Shown one piece after another: positions 7,335 to 11,949 of a DNA stretch of 11,949 nt. The DNA comes from Acanthamoeba sp. SK_2022b (Eukaryota; Discosea; Longamoebia; Acanthamoebidae). The DNA is taken from contig JANDJZ010000849.1 of the NCBI GenBank assembly GCA_027943245.1, positions 1-11,949 on the forward strand, in the 5' to 3' direction. Positions within the stretch are counted from its first letter, which is position 1. Each line of letters opens with the position of its first letter. A program made the translations under genes and the position numbers. A model generated the notes under the pieces. It was not told where the DNA came from. It saw nothing but the letters and a program-made list of their open reading frames with translations, and made no database searches.

Positions 7335-7625
7335 AATGTCAGGGGCTGAGCCCGCAGCGCAGGCATGAGTACCCGCGGTCGCGCGGCGGCGATGAGCGGA
7401 TGCCAAAAGAGGAGGGGGAAGAGGGGGGGGGGAGTTACCAGGCTCTTGGTGATCGTCTCGCTGAGGAGATGCAGCCTCGAGTCGCCCTTGGCGCGGCCGG
7501 TGGTGCATCGGCTACATCGAGGATCACAACCTGCCGCGAGCCTGCGCCTTCCTCCTGCCGCGACAGGAGGAACCCTCTGGGTCGTGGTGCGTGCGCCTTT
7601 TTTTCACGATTCTTTCGTGGAAATG
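7335..7625 (-). CDS. GC-rich block, possible further upstream exon of the minus-strand gene
   Basis: The minus-strand frame ending at 7439 reads TTGRAKGDSRLHLLSETITK, with 21 of 22 third positions C or G, directly before a donor-like CTG/GTAACT (GT at 7438-7437). A pyrimidine-rich tract including ten C on minus (7432-7423 as G on plus) follows in the would-be intron. Because the block is so GC-rich, competing frames are open too: on plus, RWCIGYIEDHNLPRACAFLL (about 7490-7549), and on minus RQVVILDVADAPP. I cannot decide between them by eye and recognise none. The block is absent from copy 2. The minus frame joins poorly in phase to exon C, so they may not be adjacent exons. Confidence 0.3.
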
Positions 7626-7886
7626 GACAACAAAAGAAAAGAGAAGGATGTTTTTTATTTAGGCGTATCCACAGGGATGTTTCGAGATATCAGATTCTGT
7701 GGGAATGCCTTCAGCAGATGAAGATGCCGCAGGCAAATAGGTAACCTGGACAGACACCAGCAGTTAAGACTATTGACCTTGCCTGAGGGTAGGTCCTCCA
7801 CCACTCCTTGAGGCAGCCACACCGAAAATCAAGTTAATTCACAAAAACTGTTGAAGTAGGGGACATACCTGCAACAAAGTACTTAC
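7626..7886. other. Spacer; possible minus-strand poly(A) signal
   Basis: I see no gene. AATAAA occurs on the minus strand at 7659-7654, downstream of the exon-like blocks at 7887-8730, and could serve as a polyadenylation signal for them; a single hexamer is weak evidence. A GTATGT donor-like site lies on minus at about 7868. Confidence 0.25.
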
Positions 7887-8730
7887 TTCACCAATGTTGT
7901 GGATTTGTTGAAGGTTGGCCACAGCTGCTAGGTCATAGAGGTGAATACAACCAGATTGGAACTGGCAGAAGTAACCAAAATTGAACACTCTGTGTAGCAA
8001 ATTGCAATCTTCTCCTGGTCAGCATATCTGCTTTCATCTGTTCCGCTGTCGTACCATCACCCTCAGATTGCAAGAATTTATGTAGGAAAAGCAGAAAAGC
8101 AGGTTAAGAGAGGAAGGTACAAGCAAAATGGTTGACTCACATATGTTAAGAAAAAGTAACAAAGACTATTTTGTTAATGTACACTTTTCATCCCCCCTCT
8201 AAGATGATGATTGCTGATTATGTGCATTGCTTTCACTCCATCCTCCTCCAGGATGGACTTACACCTTGTTCTTGCAATGAGCATTTTGTTATGCCTATGA
8301 TTTCAGCAGGAACAAATGGCATAGAGTATAGAGCACAGTGGTAATGGTGGTTTTAGTGGTCCCAGTTAATAGCAGCTAACAAGGTAACAATCATCACTGT
8401 TACACAGTGCTGAGCATAAAATTACCTGAATTCTGCAGCAGCTCTAGACTGGTGTGAATCACAATCATAGCTGCCTCAAGCACAACATTTTCTTCCTCTC
8501 CACCACTGACTGAATGCGTACACAGCATTGTATGTGGTTGGGAAAAGAAGGGGGGTGAGTGCTCAGACAGCAGAGAAAAAAACAAACAGACACACTGGGG
8601 GCTTTGCCCCTCTATCTCTTGGTTGTAATCTTGCTTGCAGTGCTTGGCCCAGATGGCCTCCTGCACACTGCCATAAACCACATCACAAACACTGTCCCCA
8701 AGCACAACAAGCTGGCACTCATGGCCAATG
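7887..8730 (-). CDS. Series of exon-like blocks on the minus strand, unidentified gene or pseudogene
   Basis: Four blocks read in order on minus. (a) About 8730-8605: LVVLGDSVCDVVYGSVQEA then WAKHCKQDYNQEIEG. (b) 8509-8426: SGGEEENVVLEAAMIVIHTS then LELLQNS, 84 bases between a pyrimidine-rich acceptor ending CATTCAG and a good donor CAG/GTAATT (8425-8420). (c) About 8285-8170: MLIARTRCKSILEEDGVKAM then HIISNHHLRGGMK. (d) About 8070-7887: SEGDGTTAEQMKADMLTRR, then in another frame FNFGYFCQFQSGCIHLYDLA and ending at GAA/GTAAGT (7886). A pyrimidine tract with a CTTAAC branch-like site precedes (d). The frame change inside (d) suggests decay or a missed intron. The start of (a) overlaps the left end of duplicated copy 2, whose plus strand is also open (8559-8933, with NEDTTAKFQYNKPSNILLYG). 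I recognise no family. Confidence 0.35.
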
Positions 8731-8989
8731 AGGACACCACAGCAAAGTTTCAGTACAATAAACCCTCCAACATCCTACTGTATGGTACTCCCTTGTTTCT
8801 GTGCCTATTTTCTCAAATCATGAAACCATCCCAGAACGTTTGGAACAACAGACAGCACAAACTTGGAGATGCCCATGTGACATTGCATACCTCCTTTACT
8901 TTTCTTGCTGTGGTGGCCCCTACTCCACTTTGAAGACTTGCAGGAGGGTTGGGTTGGTTACCTCCCCTTAAAAACCCAAAATGGCTTAC

Positions 8990-9275
8990 CTGCCTGACGC
9001 CTGGTAGTTTTTGTACCCTTGCTTTTGGGTTTCTACAGGAGACAGGTGCAGAAGTCAATCTTGTTGCAACAAGAGGCGGCTTGTATCCCATTAAGATGCT
9101 TGCGTCGAAGTTGAGCTTGCTCACAGTTCTGTAGTCAGTTTTGGCATCAACTGGTACGCCCACCTCAATGTATCGTTGGATCCAAACCTCAGAGGCAGAA
9201 CAACCAGCAATGGCTTCGTCCAGCGCCTCATGCGGAATGGTCGAGCCCTCGTAGCGAGGAGGCGAGGGTTGAGCC
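8990..9275 (-). CDS. Exons A and B with a 92-nt intron, copy 2, unidentified protein
   Basis: Exon A (9275-9125) has 50 full codons after one split-codon base; it contains RYEGSTIPHEALDEAIAGC, then SEVWIQRYIEVGVPVDAK, and ends DYRT. It starts after a CTCAG acceptor-like site and ends at a GTGAGC donor (9124). The intron 9124-9033 is 92 nt and ends in a pyrimidine-rich CACCTGTCTCCTGTAG. Exon B (9032-8990) is a 43-nt microexon encoding KPKSKGTKTTRRQA, followed by a near-consensus donor GCAG/GTAAG. The reading frame runs through the junction in phase 0. Exon A looks like a folded, acidic helical segment; exon B is a basic linker. Copy 1 has lost both splice sites of the intron. I do not recognise the family. 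An alternative is that the open frame simply continues through the intron (LNFDASILMGYK), which is also free of stops. Confidence 0.45.
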
Positions 9276-9289
9276 CTGAGCGCTCAACC
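9267..9289. repeat. Short perfect hairpin GGTTGAGC/GCTCAACC
   Basis: An 8-bp perfect inverted repeat with a 7-nt loop lies over the proposed acceptor of exon A (9277-9276). Next to it, CCTCG TAG CGAGG (about 9248-9260) is a second small palindrome. Either may be chance. Confidence 0.4.
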
Positions 9290-9297
9290 TCTCTTTT

Positions 9298-9522
9298 TCA
9301 GCAAAGAAGTCGGGTTGTTTTTGGTCTAGAGCAGCGCAGGTTTCGGCCAGGACTGTGTTTGAAGTGAAGACCGCCCAGCTCCTTGCGGGTTAGATGAGGA
9401 CCGCCCTTGCGCGGCCTGCTGGGTCCGCTGGATGTTGCTACTAAGGTTTCTGAAGCCGTGATCAAACCTTCATGGGGCTTTAAAAAGGCGGAGGAACCAA
9501 AAAGGTGAATCTCTGCTCCCAT
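9298..9522 (-). CDS. Exon-like frame E, copy 2
   Basis: This is the counterpart of 6302-6628. It begins MGAEIHLFGSSAFLKPHEG, continues LITASETLVATSSGPSRPRK and ends at TGA after KTTRLLC. Two stretches are absent from copy 1: 30 bases (9377-9406), adding TRKELGGLHF, and 15 bases (9328-9342), adding NLRCS. Both keep the frame. A one-base deletion just upstream (about 9520) breaks the continuity that copy 1 has with its preceding segment, and the TGA replaces a Gly codon in copy 1. So each copy is damaged in a different place. Confidence 0.45.
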   Translation of the reverse strand: MGAEIHLFGSSAFLKPHEGLITASETLVATSSGPSRPRKGGPHLTRKELGGLHFKHSPGRNLRCSRPKTTRLLC

Positions 9523-10045
9523 TTAGGGCGGTGGATCAGGGCTACCTCAGCCCAGAGATGGGGACCAGGAGACCCTCCTTGGTTGACTTTTGCCGCGGTT
9601 AATTTCTCTTTCCTTCCTGAACTCGCTGGAAGTTGTTGAACACCGCTCTACTCCAGAAAAGAGAGAACGCGGTGTCTTCCATCTGGAGACTTGGGGAAAG
9701 CACGTCTTGTCAGCTGTTGCTTTGGCCCGGGGCTGCGTGCCATGTCTGCTTGGAACAATTCTCTTATTGGCACGCTCTACATCCCACCTTCATCAACATC
9801 ATGTCTTTGTGCTGTGCGGGGACAGCTTCCTCTTCCTCACCGTCTTCAGGCTCCTTCCTCTATGCCCTGGCCGTCCTCCTCCTGAGGTGCCTGCTAGAGG
9901 AGAACGTGTTACTGTGAGTTGAAGAAAGGAATCAACCGCATGAGAGGTGAGGTGTCACTTCGCATTCAATTACGGGCAAGGTGGAACTCCCATCTGCAGC
10001 ACGAGCACGAGTGAAAGAGCGAAAGCCCTCCGACATCGTCCGTGC

Positions 10046-10167
10046 GTCTCTCTCTCTCTCTCGCTCACACACACACACGTGGTTGTGGTTGTGGTCGTGG
10101 TCGTGGCCGTTGTGGTCGTGGCTGTTGTGGTCGTGGTCGTTGTGGTCGTTGTGGTCGTGGTCATGCA
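10046..10167 (+). repeat. (CT)n(CA)n tract and interrupted GGTCGT array
   Basis: A (CT)n run (about 10046-10062) is followed by (CA)n (about 10066-10078) and then variant GGTCGT, GGTTGT and GGCCGT units to about 10167. It occupies the same place as the perfect array in copy 1 but is shorter and full of interruptions. Confidence 0.9.
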
Positions 10168-10300
10168 CGGGGGAGGAGGTACCGATGGAGAGGTGCCGGT
10201 AGCCCAGGTGCAGGGTGTAGCGGGTGACCTCGGCGTTGACCAGCACAAAACCGCCGCACCTCCTCATATCTGCCCCCAAACAACATGTAGTCGCGCAGAC
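10163..10300 (-). CDS. Exon-like block C, copy 2
   Basis: After an acceptor-like AATCGCAG (AG at 10302-10301) the minus strand reads LRDYMLFGGRYEEVRRF, then a one-base insertion shifts the frame and it continues FVLVNAEVTRYTLHLGYRHL. Nearly all third positions in the second part are C or G. It retains a segment missing from copy 1, while copy 1 lacks the frameshift, so the ancestral exon can be inferred to have read through both. The family is unknown. The possible donor GTACCT precedes the repeat array. Confidence 0.4.
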
Positions 10301-10320
10301 CTGCGATTGAGCCGGCCAAG

Positions 10321-10450
10321 TGGTTATTTTAGTTTTTCATCGCTTTTTTTTGTGGATGACTTTAAGTGTGCCAACTACTTGAAATGGAGCACCCATTCTC
10401 CACAGGGTAAGGGTAAAGACACCTATTTCAGCAAGTTTCAGATTTGCTCT
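10321..10450. other. Start of the AT-leaning right flank
   Basis: Similarity to copy 1 ends at about 10320. No gene is recognisable here. Confidence 0.3.
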
Positions 10451-10496
10451 AATTAAGTAGATAAATAGCTGGAGTAAACCAAGGGAGGGAGAAGGT
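10451..10496 (+). repeat. 47-bp direct repeat, first copy
   Basis: The segment starting AATTAAGTAG, with ATAGCTGGAGTAA and AGGGAGGGAG, recurs at 11430-11476 with about 90% identity, roughly 980 bp downstream. It could mark the ends of a small element or be a scattered repeat. Confidence 0.7.
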
Positions 10497-10533
10497 ATAA
10501 TATACAAAACTGAGTGTTCAGGAAAAAGAGACA

Positions 10534-10809
10534 GTGACTCTTTTTCTGTTGACTGCACCTGTCTGGCAAGCTGTCCTAAATGTCTACAGCTGCATGACTG
10601 CTGATTTGACTGTTGAAAACTGTGGACATTTGGAGAAGGGGCAGGTGTCTCATTTTCAGTTCCAAGGCAGTATGCTATTTATCTTTGTATGTTCGTTGGG
10701 GGCCTTTGTGAGATCTTGGTGGACCTTGCAGTACCTGGTGGATCACTTGCCATTCTTTCAGGTGAGGAGCATCTTTAATATCAAGTTTGGGGCGAAATTT
10801 TGTTGGTGA
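10534..10809 (+). CDS. Unidentified reading frame, possible exon ending at 10761
   Basis: The frame is open for about 91 codons but has no ATG start; the first codon is GTG, so an exon is more likely than a whole gene. A hydrophobic segment (MLFIFVCSLGAFV) followed by SWWTLQYLVDHLPFFQ looks like a membrane segment with a helical tail. A good donor, TTTCAG/GTGAGG, falls at 10761-10762, and the residues after it are less protein-like. I recognise no family. Confidence 0.25.
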   Translation: MTLFLLTAPVWQAVLNVYSCMTADLTVENCGHLEKGQVSHFQFQGSMLFIFVCSLGAFVRSWWTLQYLVDHLPFFQVRSIFNIKFGAKFCW

Positions 10810-11258
10810 CCTGATCATTATACTATTTTACTTTGGATAGCATAACATTGCAAGTACCCAGCTGGCCTGTGCTATGAATCTTCAGGCCACTCATGCATGT
10901 CAAACAGTCGCTTGTGCAGGACTCACAACAAGTTAACCATCAGGCAACTTACTGATGTGTTACATCATGGACACATAGGAGTGGAGCAGCCAGAAGAACC
11001 AGCAACACTGCAGCCCAAAGCCATCTTGCCTGGATGCTGCCAGGAAGCAGAGGGACACAAGCCACAATCAACAGCCTTGACAACCTCCTTGATCAAGCTA
11101 CCTCCAACAATCTACCTGCACTTGCAGAATCATGCGTGACCAGAGCATGGGTCAGTTACTCAAAGGACATGGCACTGACTATGTCCTGCTAGGTCTGTCG
11201 ACACACCACATTACCATTAATATGGTGGCATCACCTGCCTTTCCTTTCCTTTCTTCTC
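10810..11258. other. No recognisable gene
   Basis: There is a plus-strand frame at 10897-11139 with no known motif and unremarkable composition, and a short one from 11132. I cannot support either as a gene. Confidence 0.3.
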
Positions 11259-11327
11259 CACTGCGAAAAAAAAAACAGTGGGAAAAAAAGCTCTGCGTAA
11301 CATGCCTGTTTGAGAAATTTCGCAGTG
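11259..11327. repeat. 10-bp inverted repeat CACTGCGAAA/TTTCGCAGTG
   Basis: The arms are 11259-11268 and 11318-11327, perfectly complementary, with a 49-nt loop containing A runs. The motif AAAAAAAAACAGTG also occurs twice as a direct repeat (ending about 11280 and 11348). CACTG ends recall CACTA-type transposon termini, but the flanks show no 3-bp target duplication. Confidence 0.45.
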
Positions 11328-11429
11328 TTGTTGTTAAAAAAAAACAGTGTGTTTTTGACTCAACATCATTACATTTTGGCAACTCTTCATATTCTTGACT
11401 TGATGCTTGGGATCATTAAAGTAAGTACA

Positions 11430-11476
11430 AATTAAGTAGGTTAATAGCTGGAGTAACCAAAAGGGAGGGAGCAGGT
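11430..11476 (+). repeat. 47-bp direct repeat, second copy
   Basis: This is the second copy of the segment at 10451-10496, ending in a purine-rich AAGGGAGGGAGCAGG. Confidence 0.7.
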
Positions 11477-11598
11477 TTCTCCTGCCAGGTTGCCACCAGG
11501 TTGTTGTGAAATGTCAACTGCCTTACTCATGGCCAGGCAGAGTGATGAACAGATCAATTTTTCTAGCAACCTACTTGATAACTCTGAATTAACTTTTG

Positions 11599-11799
11599 GC
11601 AGAAAGAGTGGAAGAAGTTGTGAAGGAGTTGAGGAAAGTCAATCATGGCCACTGTCTCCCTCTCTGTGTCTCCCTCTCCTGGCCTGACAAGGTCAAATTC
11701 CACACATTCCTGTGCGGGAAGAGAATTTCAAACTTGGTGTCACTGGCCGATACCCTTCTGAAGATTGTGCATGATGGAAGTTTCTCTCCATGTGGATGA
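11599..11799 (+). CDS. Unidentified reading frame, possible terminal exon
   Basis: After an acceptor-like TTTTGGCAG (ending near 11602) the frame reads VEEVVKELRKVNHGHC, then SWPDKVKFHTFLCGKRI and SLADTLLKIVHDGSF, and stops at TGA. There is no ATG. The charged helix followed by alternating hydrophobic segments looks protein-like, but I recognise no family. A second frame over the tail (VSLHVDEWMWELEDGG, about 11778-11826) is also open, which may indicate a frameshift near the end. Confidence 0.3.
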   Translation, partial: AERVEEVVKELRKVNHGHCLPLCVSLSWPDKVKFHTFLCGKRISNLVSLADTLLKIVHDGSFSPCG

Positions 11800-11884
11800 G
11801 TGGATGTGGGAGTTGGAGGATGGAGGACGCTAGAGGAACAATTGAGGACCAGTTTTTGGCATACTGAAGTGGATAACCAGCCAC

Positions 11885-11949
11885 TATAAAAAGCGGATAT
11901 GGCCTGCTTGCTCAGGGTCGCTCTCCATTCTTTTATTCTGGCTCGTTCA
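11885..11949 (+). promoter_or_regulatory. TATA-box-like promoter at the right edge
   Basis: TATAAAAA at 11885-11892 is followed, 25 to 35 bases downstream, by CTCAGGGTCGCTCTCC, a plausible start-site region. No gene follows in the window. The arrangement also resembles the promoter and start region of an LTR, but the window ends before this can be tested. Confidence 0.35.

Larger units (their letters stand above)
8733..10320 (-). repeat. Copy 2 of the ~2-kb duplicated unit
   Basis: This is the counterpart of 5283-7334, about 3 kb downstream and in the same orientation. It lacks the two copy 1 insertions (about 180 and 270 bp) and has its own unique stretch at about 9900-10070, which includes a (CT)n(CA)n tract. 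Both ends coincide with loss of similarity to copy 1. Confidence 0.9.

Noticed and set aside
11259..11327. CACTA-type transposon (MITE)
   Set aside because: Only 10-bp arms starting CACTG, no 3-bp target duplication, and a total length of 69 bp.

Overview
The window looks like nuclear DNA of an intron-bearing eukaryote. There is no bacterial gene packing, no operon structure, and no tRNA, rRNA or CRISPR array that I can see. The evidence is: long simple repeats (a GA-rich array and a GGTCGT hexanucleotide array), decayed transposable elements, short exon-like reading frames flanked by GT/AG splice signals, and one clear exon of DRG2, a GTPase found across eukaryotes. The best exon candidates use C or G at most third codon positions and sit in otherwise AT-leaning DNA. 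I cannot name the species; a protist, alga or plant with a repeat-rich genome would fit. No complete, intact gene is visible.

Layout. 1-700: diverged ~100-bp direct and inverted repeats. 1097-1545: GA-rich microsatellite. 1792-1825: short element repeated in inverse orientation at 4583-4616. 2095-3146: decayed minus-strand coding sequence, including a coiled-coil-like protein broken by frameshifts. 3461-3526: possible retropepsin active-site fragment. 3579-4404: decayed IS630/Tc1-mariner-type DDE transposase on the plus strand. 4522-4767: unidentified plus-strand reading frame. 5283-7334 and 8733-10320: two diverged copies of one ~2-kb unit in the same orientation. 7340-7620: GC-rich block open in many frames. 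7887-8730: exon-like blocks on the minus strand. 10451-11949: AT-leaning DNA with two unidentified reading frames, a 47-bp direct repeat and a TATA-like promoter at the right edge.

The duplicated unit is the centre of interest. Its best reading is on the minus strand: exon-like pieces in the order C (10300 or 7316 downward), the hexanucleotide repeat in an intron-like gap, E (the frame at 9522-9298 or 6628-6302), A (9275-9125) and B (9032-8990). Two length differences between the copies inside E are exact multiples of three, and one splice-site pair is intact in copy 2 but mutated at both ends in copy 1. A ~290-bp core is ~98.6% identical while flanking parts are visibly more diverged. Copy 1 alone carries a DRG2 C-terminal (TGS domain) exon on the opposite strand. 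The protein encoded by the unit is not one I recognise.

Apart from the DRG2 exon and the transposase, coding calls rest on reading-frame openness, codon bias, copy-to-copy conservation and splice-like signals. They are working hypotheses.
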